Assembly: GCF_014200575.1 (NCBI RefSeq)
Contig: NZ_JACHBZ010000006.1
Coordinates: 186,001 to 250,000, forward strand
Direction: 5' to 3'
Length of the DNA: 64,000 nt
Source: Mucilaginibacter saanensis
GTDB taxonomy: Bacteria > Bacteroidota > Bacteroidia > Sphingobacteriales > Sphingobacteriaceae
The translations under genes and the position numbers were made by a program. The notes under the pieces were generated by a model. It did no database searches, had not been told where the DNA came from, and worked only from the letters and a program-made list of their open reading frames with translations. Positions within the stretch are counted from its first letter, which is position 1; every line of letters begins with the position of its first letter. Shown here one piece after another: positions 43,294 to 50,781 of the stretch.

Positions 43294-43980
43294 ATGAAGC
43301 ATAAAATTAAAATGGTCGTTTTTGATATGGCCGGTACAACAGTTAACGAAAATAATCTTGTGTATAAAACCCTTCAGAAAGCAATCAATGAAGCCGGGTT
43401 TGAATTCAGTCTTGACCAGGTACTGGCCGAAGGCGCGGGTAAAGAAAAAAGACAGGCCATCAGGGCTGTTTTGGCTGTTTACGCAGGTATTAGTGACGAA
43501 GGGTTGATTGGGAGAATCTATGAAAATTTCATGACGCAGCTTACTGCCGCATACGCAACCGCCGATATCCTGCCGCAAAATAACGCCTTAGCACTTTTTA
43601 CTGCACTGAAACAGCGCAACGTATATGCCGTGTTGAATACCGGGTACGACCGGACAACAGCGCAAGCAATTATTAAAAAACTGGGATGGGAAGCTGGTGT
43701 TGATTTTGATGGTTTGGTAACTGCTTCGGATGTGGACAAAAACAGGCCAAACCCAGACATGATCTATTTTGCAATGAATAAATTTGGTGTTTTAAACGGC
43801 AGCGAAGTGGTTAAGGTGGGCGACTCGATCATAGATATTGAAGAAGGGCAGAATGCCGGCTGTAGCTTAAATATCGGTATCACTACGGGTGCTCACACGG
43901 CCGAACAACTACTTTCAGCCAAACCTAATCAGGTTATCAATGACCTGATTGACCTGTTGCCTTTAATTGATGAAAAATAA
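43294..43980 (+). CDS. Phosphonatase-like HAD hydrolase (PhnX-like)
   Basis: This 228-residue HAD enzyme is of the phosphonatase-like group (TIGR03351 type). The nucleophile Asp11 lies in VVFDMAGTTVNE. The cap carries GAGKEKRQAIRAVL; aligned with Bacillus phosphonoacetaldehyde hydrolase through the conserved Arg57, Lys52 takes the place of Schiff-base Lys53. Motif II is LNTGYDR, Arg151 lies in KNRPNPDM and the Mg-binding acids Asp177/Asp181 lie in VGDSIIDIEEG. These support cleavage of the C-P bond of phosphonoacetaldehyde or a close aldehyde, giving phosphate. It follows the dehydrogenase gene by 22 bp. A plain phosphatase is less likely because the lysine is kept. Confidence 0.83.
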   Translation: MKHKIKMVVFDMAGTTVNENNLVYKTLQKAINEAGFEFSLDQVLAEGAGKEKRQAIRAVLAVYAGISDEGLIGRIYENFMTQLTAAYATADILPQNNALALFTALKQRNVYAVLNTGYDRTTAQAIIKKLGWEAGVDFDGLVTASDVDKNRPNPDMIYFAMNKFGVLNGSEVVKVGDSIIDIEEGQNAGCSLNIGITTGAHTAEQLLSAKPNQVINDLIDLLPLIDEK

Positions 43981-43999
43981 CTAATATTTAAGTAAACGG

Positions 44000-44899
44000 A
44001 TGAAAATGAAAAAGCTTTCTTTTATTGCAATACTAATCTTTTTTACTTCAATAAATGTATTTGGCCAAAGGGTTGTTATTATAGGTCTTGACGGGTTTAG
44101 CAGCGAGGGCTTTAAAACGGCGAAACATCCTAATATAGATAAAATGGTTGCTGATGGTGTATTATCATTAACTACAAGACCCGTAATGCCGTCTGTAACA
44201 TTGCCAAACTGGACAAGTCACCTGACAGGTTCCGGACCAGAGGAGCATGGTGTTACCGGTAACGACTGGACTTTGGAAAAACATCAGCTTAAGGCGATTG
44301 ATGAGGATCAGGATGGTTATTACCCATCAATTTTTAAAGTATTGAAGGAGCAGGTTCCTGGCGTAAAAACGGCCTTTTATTACAACTGGGCAGAGCTCAT
44401 CAACACCATGAACAAGAAGTATCTGGATGAGGTATCATTTGAGGAGAATGATGGGTATGTTGGTAACTATCAAAAAGCGCTCGATTTTATCGTAAAATAT
44501 AAAAAAGATCCTGCCTTGATATTCCTTTATAGTGTTCGTGTTGATCACGCGGGGCATAAATACAAATGGATGTCGGCAGAGTATATAGCGGCCATAGAAG
44601 AAGCCGATGTAGCTATCGGGAAATTTCTTGACAGCTTAAAAGCCCAAAATCTATACAAGAGCACACATTTTATGTTGATCACGGATCATGGTGGTACCGG
44701 GAACGGTCACGGTGGCACTTCGATGTCTGAAATGCAGGTGCCATGGGCAATTACGGGACCAAAGATCAGGAGAGCCGGGCTATTGGGAAATTTTTACAAC
44801 AGCAATAAAAATACATCAATGGTAATTGCCCATATCTTTGGAGTAAAGACACTTCCCGGTTCCTGGACCGGAATGTTACCAGAAAAGATATTTAAATAG
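44000..44899 (+). CDS. Secreted alkaline-phosphatase-superfamily phosphodiesterase (NPP type)
   Basis: This 299-residue protein with a signal peptide (FIAILIFFTSINVFGQ, cut near 23) belongs to the type I phosphodiesterase/nucleotide pyrophosphatase group. Metal ligands and nucleophile are visible: Asp31 in IIGLDGF, Thr67 in PSVTLPNWTSHLTG, Asp182 and His186 in VDHAGH, and Asp229-His230 in ITDHGG. It is shorter than eukaryotic NPPs and close to single-domain bacterial forms, which share the fold of phosphonoacetate hydrolase. As last gene of the operon (19 bp after the HAD gene) it may release a phosphonate or phosphate headgroup from an ester in the periplasm, feeding the transporter. Confidence 0.85.
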   Translation: MKMKKLSFIAILIFFTSINVFGQRVVIIGLDGFSSEGFKTAKHPNIDKMVADGVLSLTTRPVMPSVTLPNWTSHLTGSGPEEHGVTGNDWTLEKHQLKAIDEDQDGYYPSIFKVLKEQVPGVKTAFYYNWAELINTMNKKYLDEVSFEENDGYVGNYQKALDFIVKYKKDPALIFLYSVRVDHAGHKYKWMSAEYIAAIEEADVAIGKFLDSLKAQNLYKSTHFMLITDHGGTGNGHGGTSMSEMQVPWAITGPKIRRAGLLGNFYNSNKNTSMVIAHIFGVKTLPGSWTGMLPEKIFK

Positions 44900-45336
44900 C
44901 CGCAATTGGTAAAATTTAAGATTGTAAGTCAATTAAATCATCTAAACCTACATTGGAAATGCTAAAGCGGATACCTGTTCAACAAATTTAAAATAGATAA
45001 ACCGCAATTTAAAAGGCGGTCAAGTGCGTCGGGGCTAATTTGCGTTACAGAATTTTATTAACGCAATATATGTCATCAAGGCCTCTTCTATCCATTGTCA
45101 GTGCCGGCTGTTTTTTTGACTTATTACCCGGCGATACCGACTACCCCTTTGATGCTGAATGCAAATAGTCAATAAAGATAAAAGGCCTCATTATTGCCCC
45201 TGATTTTCAAGATAAAGGCGCTATGGCTCTCCAATAGTTAGATAAAGGAAGGTGCAAATTGTACTTTCCTTTTAATGAAAGAGGGCTCAGGTTACTGTTA
45301 TAAACTTAGGTTACGCCTTAACCGAAGCTGGTATCG
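44900..45336. other. 437-bp gap between convergent genes
   Basis: It lies between the phosphonate-type operon (+) and the AraC gene (-). A hairpin-like repeat aaaggaa/ttccttt occurs at about 45244-45274 and may act as a terminator. The + frame around 45107-45165 reads CFFDLLPGDTDYPFDAECK before a stop, possibly coding debris. No complete gene is visible. Confidence 0.4.
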
Positions 45337-46260
45337 TCAGTTAAAAGACCGTCTGAATTCCAGGGGAGAAAGATTAGTTTTTGTTTTGAATAACTTACTG
45401 AACGATTGCGGATGTTCAAATCCTAATTCATAGGCAACCTCACTCACAGACAAGCTGGTGGTAGATAATTTCTCCTTTGCTTTTTCTATAAGTTTGTGAT
45501 GTATGTGCTGCTGTGCATTTTGCCCGGTGAGGGAACGTAACATATCACTTAAATAGCTTGGTGATATATTCAGCTTTTCGGAAAGGTACTGAACTGTTGG
45601 GATTCCCTGGCTTAATGATTTCTCCCCCATGAAATATCCGTCTAAAACTTCTTCCAGTTTTTGTAAAAGATCGTTACTTACAGGCTTGCGCGTAATAAAC
45701 TGGCGTTTGTAAAACCGGTTAGCGTAGTTCAACAATAAATCAATCTGGGAAATAATAACATCCTGGCTAAAATCATCTATCCTGCTGTTCAATTCCTCTT
45801 TAATAATTTTAAAAATAGAAATGATAGTTGCCTTTTCTTTATCAGACAGATGCAATGCTTCATTGGCGGTATAAGAAAAGAAGCCATATTGCCTGATCTT
45901 TTTTGCTAAAGGATAATTCCATAAAAAATCCGGGTGTATCAGCAAGGTATAAAGCGAACATTCGCGGGTATCTTTATCATTGTTGCTGCCAATAACCTGG
46001 CCCGGAGCAGCGAATAATAAACCACCTTCATCAAAATCATAAAATGACTGGCCGTATTTTAACTTCCCGCTGAGCTTTGGCCGGTACGATATTTTATAAA
46101 AGTTCAGCACATGGGAATGTGGTAGCTTATTTACGATGATGTGGTTAGTTTCACCATCCATCAAACTGATCAACGGGTGCTGGGGCTTGGGTAAGCCAAA
46201 AGCCCGCTGTACATCAGATAATGAATCAAATTGATGAGGGTTACCTTCTTCCTTTTTCAT
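45337..46260 (-). CDS. AraC-family transcriptional regulator
   Basis: This 307-residue regulator has an N-terminal cupin-like sensor (about 1-190: HVLNFYKISYRPKLSG, DFDEGGLLFAAPGQVIG) and a C-terminal double helix-turn-helix (about 205-305: VQYLSEKLNISPSYLSDMLR, SVSEVAYELGFEHPQSFSKL, KTKTNLSPLEFRRSF). The SDR gene lies 71 bp upstream on the same strand, with an inverted repeat in between, so AraC may control it. The ligand is unknown. Confidence 0.92.
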   Translation of the reverse strand: MKKEEGNPHQFDSLSDVQRAFGLPKPQHPLISLMDGETNHIIVNKLPHSHVLNFYKISYRPKLSGKLKYGQSFYDFDEGGLLFAAPGQVIGSNNDKDTRECSLYTLLIHPDFLWNYPLAKKIRQYGFFSYTANEALHLSDKEKATIISIFKIIKEELNSRIDDFSQDVIISQIDLLLNYANRFYKRQFITRKPVSNDLLQKLEEVLDGYFMGEKSLSQGIPTVQYLSEKLNISPSYLSDMLRSLTGQNAQQHIHHKLIEKAKEKLSTTSLSVSEVAYELGFEHPQSFSKLFKTKTNLSPLEFRRSFN

Positions 46261-46276
46261 GTTGGATACTTAATAC

Positions 46277-46314
46277 AATGATAACCGATAATGTTTTAAA
46301 TATCGGCTATCATT
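46277..46314 (-). promoter_or_regulatory. 14-bp inverted repeat between the SDR and AraC genes
   Basis: Arms aatgataaccgata (46277-46290) and tatcggctatcatt (46301-46314) match at 13 of 14 positions, with a 10-nt loop atgttttaaa. No T tract follows on the minus strand. It lies just upstream of the araC start codon, so it could be an operator, or a weak terminator of the SDR gene. Confidence 0.5.
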
Positions 46315-46331
46315 GATGCTTTATCAATGGA

Positions 46332-47186
46332 TTACTTTAATTTGCCTTGAGCCGAGTTGGATACTGCCTCCCATGCTTCCCAAGTGGCCAGTCTGTCTGC
46401 ATAGGCGGCCCGCACCCAAGGTAAATTATGGCTGCCCAGATTAAACCTTAACGGTGGGTGCTCCGCATCTACAATTGTGAAGATGGCTTCTGGTGTGGCA
46501 TCAGGATCACCTCTTTCCATATCCCTCAGGCTCCCGAAAAACTGTGTTTTAAAGTCTGCGTAAATGTCAAGACCAGCCGCAAATTTCAGAGATTCCTGGC
46601 TCCCGAATTCTGTGGCGTAAGCACCGGGCTCAATGATTGTAACTTTGATGCCGAAAGGTTTAACCTCTGTGTCCAGGCTTTCATGTATGGCTTCGAATGC
46701 CCATTTGGAGGAACAGTAATAGCCTATTACCGGCATTGTTACATGGCCAAGACCAGTTGATGTGCCGAGGATGTGGCCACCGCCCCGTTGCCGCAGTAGG
46801 GGTAGGGCAGCCTGAATAACCGATACTGTGCCGAAAATGTTAGTTTCATATAGCGCCCGGATGTCCTCTGCGCTGGCTTCCTCAATAGTGCCAACCAATG
46901 AGTAACCGGCATTATTAAGAACGATATCGAGCTTTCCAAAGTGGGCGTGGGCTTGCGCTACGGCCAACTTTACCTGCTGGGGTTTGGTTACGTCAAGTTC
47001 CAACGTCAATACATTTGCTCCGTACTTCTCTTTCAGATCAGCAATGCTTGCCAAGTGGCGTGCTGTAGCCGCAACCTTGTCGCCCCGTTTAAGTGCGGCA
47101 TCGGCCCACACGCGTCCAAAGCCGCGGGAAGCGCCCGTGATGAACCAAACTTTACTTACACTTGAATTATTATTTTGATGCGTCAT
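46332..47186 (-). CDS. SDR-family NAD(P)-dependent oxidoreductase
   Basis: This 284-residue classical short-chain dehydrogenase has the cofactor loop FITGASRGFGRVWADAALKR near residues 16-35, NNAGYSLVGTIEEASAED, GTSTGLGHVTMPVIGYYCSSK (Ser and YxxxK catalytic residues) and IEPGAYATEFGS. It resembles the oxidoreductases often found next to AraC regulators in Bacteroidota. It has no signal peptide. The substrate cannot be deduced. Confidence 0.9.
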   Translation of the reverse strand: MTHQNNNSSVSKVWFITGASRGFGRVWADAALKRGDKVAATARHLASIADLKEKYGANVLTLELDVTKPQQVKLAVAQAHAHFGKLDIVLNNAGYSLVGTIEEASAEDIRALYETNIFGTVSVIQAALPLLRQRGGGHILGTSTGLGHVTMPVIGYYCSSKWAFEAIHESLDTEVKPFGIKVTIIEPGAYATEFGSQESLKFAAGLDIYADFKTQFFGSLRDMERGDPDATPEAIFTIVDAEHPPLRFNLGSHNLPWVRAAYADRLATWEAWEAVSNSAQGKLK

Positions 47187-47348
47187 GATTTTATGTTTTA
47201 AATAAATAACATAACAAAGGTGAGCAGAAGCGGCTGCCAGCCTGTAGCCTAATTGAGGACATTTGTAGCCAAAATGAGAAAGCGCACCCGCCGTGTTTTT
47301 TTTATCTTAATGTGCCAACCTTTCGGATCAATTGTTGTTGAGCATATC

Positions 47349-47732
47349 ATGCAACAGGAAATAATTAAAACCAAATACAACGACACCGAACTGAAAGAAT
47401 TCAGTGATTTGATTAAAGCAAAGATCAGCATAGCCCGTGAAGAACTATACGAACTGGCCGATTCACTGAGTTCTGCGAATACGAATGGCGACGAGGCCGC
47501 TATTGCCGGCAAGACACTGGAAGATGGGTCGGCTACCTTTGAAAAGGAACAAACCAACCAGCTGGCCGCGCGCCAAAAGAAATTTATTGAGCAACTTGAA
47601 GCCGCGTTGACACGTATTGAAAATAAAACCTACGGGATTTGCAGATCTACCGGTAAACTAATCCCGAAAGAACGCCTGCGCGCTGTTCCGCACACTACGC
47701 AAAGTATGGAAGCCAAGCTGAAACAAGCGTAA
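47349..47732 (+). CDS. TraR/DksA-family protein with degenerate zinc finger
   Basis: This 127-residue protein resembles the RNA-polymerase-binding DksA/TraR family. A coiled-coil hairpin spans about 10-95 (LKEFSDLIKAKISIAREELY, NQLAARQKKFIEQLEAAL). A C-terminal zinc-finger-like segment reads YGICRSTGKLIPKERLRAVP. I start at the ATG at 47349 (MQQEIIKTKYND); the longer frame to 47253 adds a basic leader unlike the family. Only one of the four zinc cysteines remains, as in many Bacteroidota members. It probably acts in stringent-response control. Confidence 0.85.
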   Translation: MQQEIIKTKYNDTELKEFSDLIKAKISIAREELYELADSLSSANTNGDEAAIAGKTLEDGSATFEKEQTNQLAARQKKFIEQLEAALTRIENKTYGICRSTGKLIPKERLRAVPHTTQSMEAKLKQA

Positions 47733-48166
47733 GGATTATAGGATAAAAGAAGCGTTTTTGGGCGGTACCGGAGGTTTGTTTGGTACTGCCGCTTTATGCA
47801 ATGTTTATTAAAAATACCCAGGCTACCCTGCGGCGAGGGACAAGGGAAATATCTGCGCTTTGCCATGAGTAGGGGAAACTTATGGCGAAGCTGCTCAAGA
47901 ATGAGGTGTTGCCCGCGGTAATGTATCAATCTATATCTTTTTTTGCGTTCGTTTACAATCATTGCGTATCGTTTCTACGCTTCCAAAAAAACTTGTCCTC
48001 GTCGATAGTCCTACCCATAGCTGGTGGCAGGGCGAGGTAAACGAGTTGCCTGCAATTACGAGGGATCAGGTAGTTAGTCCGCTTGATTTTTAACACCGCG
48101 TTTCTCCTCTCATCCATCTACTGTATTAATTATACTTAAGCCTTTGTAAAAATAAAGCTGAAAAAG
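47733..48166. other. 434-bp gap upstream of the nagP promoter
   Basis: A possible weak terminator is at 47761-47790 (ggcggtacc / ggtactgcc, one G-U pair). The + frame ending at 48093 reads KLVLVDSPTHSWWQGEVNEL before its stop, possibly decayed coding sequence with an SH3-like look. I see no intact gene. Confidence 0.4.
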
Positions 48167-48197
48167 TTTGCTGGTAAAATATAAATATCTACTTTCG
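48167..48197 (+). promoter_or_regulatory. nagP promoter
   Basis: -33 box TTTG (48167-48170), 19-bp spacer, and -7 box TActTTcG (48190-48197, one mismatch to TAnnTTTG). The LacI-type operator at 48195-48210 overlaps the -7 box and the expected start site, which points to repression. Confidence 0.7.
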
Positions 48198-48210
48198 TGT
48201 ACGTACACGA
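48195..48210. promoter_or_regulatory. LacI-type operator before nagP
   Basis: A perfect 16-bp palindrome TCGTGTACGTACACGA, with the central CG step usual for LacI-family sites. The same core recurs before susC, before GH20 and between lacI and nagX in this region. Confidence 0.85.
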
Positions 48211-48231
48211 AAATCTAATTTGTTATTTTTC

Positions 48232-49521
48232 ATGGAGAGCTCAGCGTCAAAAAATATATTTCCCCTGCTAATTATATGCGTTGTATTTTTTGTATTCGGT
48301 TTTGCCACCTGGATAAACGCGGTACTTATCCCGTATTTTAAAATAGCCTGTGAGCTTAGCAATTTTCAATCGTACCTGGTTACGTTTGCATTTTACATCT
48401 CTTACCTGGTAATATCCGTTCCGTCCTCATTTCTGCTCAAAAAAATAGGTTTTAAAAAGGGAATGATGACTGGTTTCTGGATCATGGCTGTCGGCGCGTT
48501 CGTGTTTATCCCGGCAGCCATGATCCGGTCCTACTATCTTTTTCTTTTGGGTCTTTTTATAATAGGCATCGGCTTGGCTATATTACAAACCGCGGCTAAT
48601 CCCTATGTAACAATATTGGGTGCGCAGGAGCGTGCTGCTCAGCGTATCAGTATTATGGGCATTTGTAATAAAACAGCTGGTATTATAGCTCCGCTGTTAC
48701 TGGCCGCAGTAATTATTAAACCCGGCGATAGCCAGTTATTTAAAGAAATCCAGTTAATGGATCCGGTACACAAAAGCCATGCTTTGGATGAATTAATAAA
48801 ACGCGTTATGCTGCCGTATGCCTTTGTTGGTTGTGTGCTAACGTTATTGGGCGTGCTTATCAGGTTTTCGCCTTTGCCCGAGATAGATAAGGTAGCTGAA
48901 AATGAGGTGTTTACCGAAGAACCTGGAAAAACTACCATCCTGCATTTTCCTCATTTAGTGCTGGGTGCTGTGGCTATCTTTTTTCACGTAGGTTCGCAGG
49001 TTATTGCGGTAGATACTATTATACCGTATGCCCAAAGTATGGGGATGTCGCTAACCGAAGCTAAGGTGTTTCCATCGTATACCTTATTTGCTACTATATG
49101 TGGTTACCTGTCAGGTATAAGCTTAATTCCCTGGGCAATTTCTCAAAAAAATACGCTGAGGATTTGCACGCTGCTTGGCCTGTTGTTTTCCGGCCTGGTA
49201 GTTAGTGGTCACGGTCATGTTAGTTTTCTGGGGCATCAATCAGATATTTCGCTGTGGTTTATTGTAGTTTTAGGTTTTGCCAATTCCATGATCTGGGCCG
49301 GGATATGGCCGCTGGCGTTAAATAACCTGGGCAGATATTTAAAAGTAGGCGCGTCATTATTAATTATGGGGCTGTGTGGCAACGCCATACTACCACTTTT
49401 TTATGGCTATTTAGCCGATCGTTTTAACCTGCAACATGCCTACCTGGTTTTGCTGCCCTGCTATTGTTACCTTGTTTTTTATGCATTTTATGGTCATAAG
49501 GCCACCAAATGGACTTTTTAA
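48232..49521 (+). CDS. nagP: FucP-type sugar:proton symporter, probable N-acetylglucosamine permease
   Basis: This 429-residue MFS protein of the fucose permease branch has about 12 membrane segments. I start at the ATG at 48232 (MESSASKNIFP); the longer frame uses TTG. Family blocks are FGFATWINAVLIPYFKIACE, FYISYLVISVPSSFLLKKIG, LQTAANPYVTILGAQERAAQ, ISIMGICNKTAGIIAPLLL and IWAGIWPLALNNLGRYLKVG. nagA follows after 16 bp and nagB after that, so GlcNAc is the likely substrate. The operator at 48195 puts it under the local LacI regulator. Confidence 0.88.
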   Translation: MESSASKNIFPLLIICVVFFVFGFATWINAVLIPYFKIACELSNFQSYLVTFAFYISYLVISVPSSFLLKKIGFKKGMMTGFWIMAVGAFVFIPAAMIRSYYLFLLGLFIIGIGLAILQTAANPYVTILGAQERAAQRISIMGICNKTAGIIAPLLLAAVIIKPGDSQLFKEIQLMDPVHKSHALDELIKRVMLPYAFVGCVLTLLGVLIRFSPLPEIDKVAENEVFTEEPGKTTILHFPHLVLGAVAIFFHVGSQVIAVDTIIPYAQSMGMSLTEAKVFPSYTLFATICGYLSGISLIPWAISQKNTLRICTLLGLLFSGLVVSGHGHVSFLGHQSDISLWFIVVLGFANSMIWAGIWPLALNNLGRYLKVGASLLIMGLCGNAILPLFYGYLADRFNLQHAYLVLLPCYCYLVFYAFYGHKATKWTF

Positions 49522-49537
49522 TATAGAGCTTTTAAAA

Positions 49538-50725
49538 ATGGATTCTTCAAGTTTAAAAATCATCAACGCCAAAATTATTACGCCAAACGGCATTTTCAAA
49601 AACGGGAGCTTATTGGCAGGTAATGGCAAAATAACCGCCATTGCCGAAGGTAATGTGGACGCTACGGCTGAAACTGTAATAGATGCCAATGGCAAATACC
49701 TGTCGCCCGGGTTTATAGATATTCACCTGCACGGCGGCGGCGGACACGATTTTATGGACAACACCGTTGAGGCATACCTTGAAATAGCAAAACTGCACGC
49801 CAGCCATGGCACCACCTCGTTTACGCCAACAACACTAAGCTGCGAGCGGGAGGCCTTGTTGAAAACGTTAGATCTATATGAAGAATCAGCACCTTTAAAC
49901 ACGATTGGGGCCCAATACCTTGGTATGCACATTGAGGGGCCGTACTTCGCTTTGTCGCAACGGGGAGCGCAGGACCCGCGGTTTATCCGTGAGCCCGATC
50001 CGGGAGAATATATGGAGATATTGCGGCATTCATCAATCATCAAACGCTGGAGTGCTGCACCGGAGTTAAAAGGCGCTATTGAATTTGGGAGGATATTAAA
50101 AGAACGGGGCATACTGCCATCCATAGCCCACACTGATGCTATTTTTGAAGAAGCGCTGGAAGCCTTTGAGAATGGTTATACACATATTACCCATTTTTAC
50201 TCGTGCATGTCGGGTGTATCCCGGCGCAATGCGTTCAGATATGCGGGCGTGATAGAAGCCGGTTACCTGCTGGATGATATGACGGTAGAGATAATTGCCG
50301 ATGGTGCCCACCTGCCGCCAGCCTTGTTAAAATTGGTTTATAAGATAAAAGGGCCAGACAAAATAGCCCTGATAACTGATGCCATGCGCGCTGCAGGTAT
50401 GCCACCGGGCGAAAGTATTTTGGGAGATCTGAAAAACGGCCTGCGGGTTATTGTAGAGGATAACGTAGCAAAACTGCCAGACAGAAGTTCTTTTGCCGGC
50501 AGTGTAGCCACTACCATTCAATTAGTTAAAAATATGATTACCCTGGCCGATGTATCTGTTATAGATGCTGTAAAAATGATGACCGCCACACCAGCCAAAA
50601 TTATGGGTGCCGATGATAAAAAAGGATCGATAGTGGTGGGCAAAGATGCCGACCTGGTGATCTTCGACGATGCTATTAACCTGCACCAAACTATTATTGG
50701 TGGCAGGGTGGTACACGCCGTTTAA
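49538..50725 (+). CDS. nagA: N-acetylglucosamine-6-phosphate deacetylase
   Basis: This 395-residue amidohydrolase converts GlcNAc-6-P to GlcN-6-P and acetate. I start at the ATG at 49538 (MDSSSLKIINAKI), since the longer frame runs back into nagP. Motifs are SPGFIDIHLHGGGGHDFMD (HxH metal site), GMHIEGPYFALSQRGAQDP (metal Glu), SIAHTDAIFEEALEAFENGY, THFYSCMSGVSRRN, EIIADGAHLPPALL and ALITDAMRAAGMPPGE (catalytic Asp). Length fits the family. nagB follows after 56 bp. Confidence 0.95.
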   Translation: MDSSSLKIINAKIITPNGIFKNGSLLAGNGKITAIAEGNVDATAETVIDANGKYLSPGFIDIHLHGGGGHDFMDNTVEAYLEIAKLHASHGTTSFTPTTLSCEREALLKTLDLYEESAPLNTIGAQYLGMHIEGPYFALSQRGAQDPRFIREPDPGEYMEILRHSSIIKRWSAAPELKGAIEFGRILKERGILPSIAHTDAIFEEALEAFENGYTHITHFYSCMSGVSRRNAFRYAGVIEAGYLLDDMTVEIIADGAHLPPALLKLVYKIKGPDKIALITDAMRAAGMPPGESILGDLKNGLRVIVEDNVAKLPDRSSFAGSVATTIQLVKNMITLADVSVIDAVKMMTATPAKIMGADDKKGSIVVGKDADLVIFDDAINLHQTIIGGRVVHAV

Positions 50726-50781
50726 CTCATCATGGGTCAAGTAACTTATTATCCTATTCGTTATTATAAATCATAAAATCC

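Noticed and set aside
43294..43980. Reading the HAD protein as a plain phosphoglycolate-type phosphatase
   Set aside because: The cap-domain Lys52 and Gly49 align with the phosphonatase Schiff-base region, and the neighbouring dehydrogenase fits phosphonate chemistry.
45337..46260. AraC gene as the regulator of the phosphonate-type operon
   Set aside because: It is on the other strand beyond a 437-bp gap and pairs better with the SDR gene; no shared site was seen. Possible but unsupported.
47630..47962. 110-residue minus-strand ORF over the end of the dksA-like gene
   Set aside because: It overlaps a better-supported gene on the other strand, has no family features and a Cys/Arg-rich random composition.
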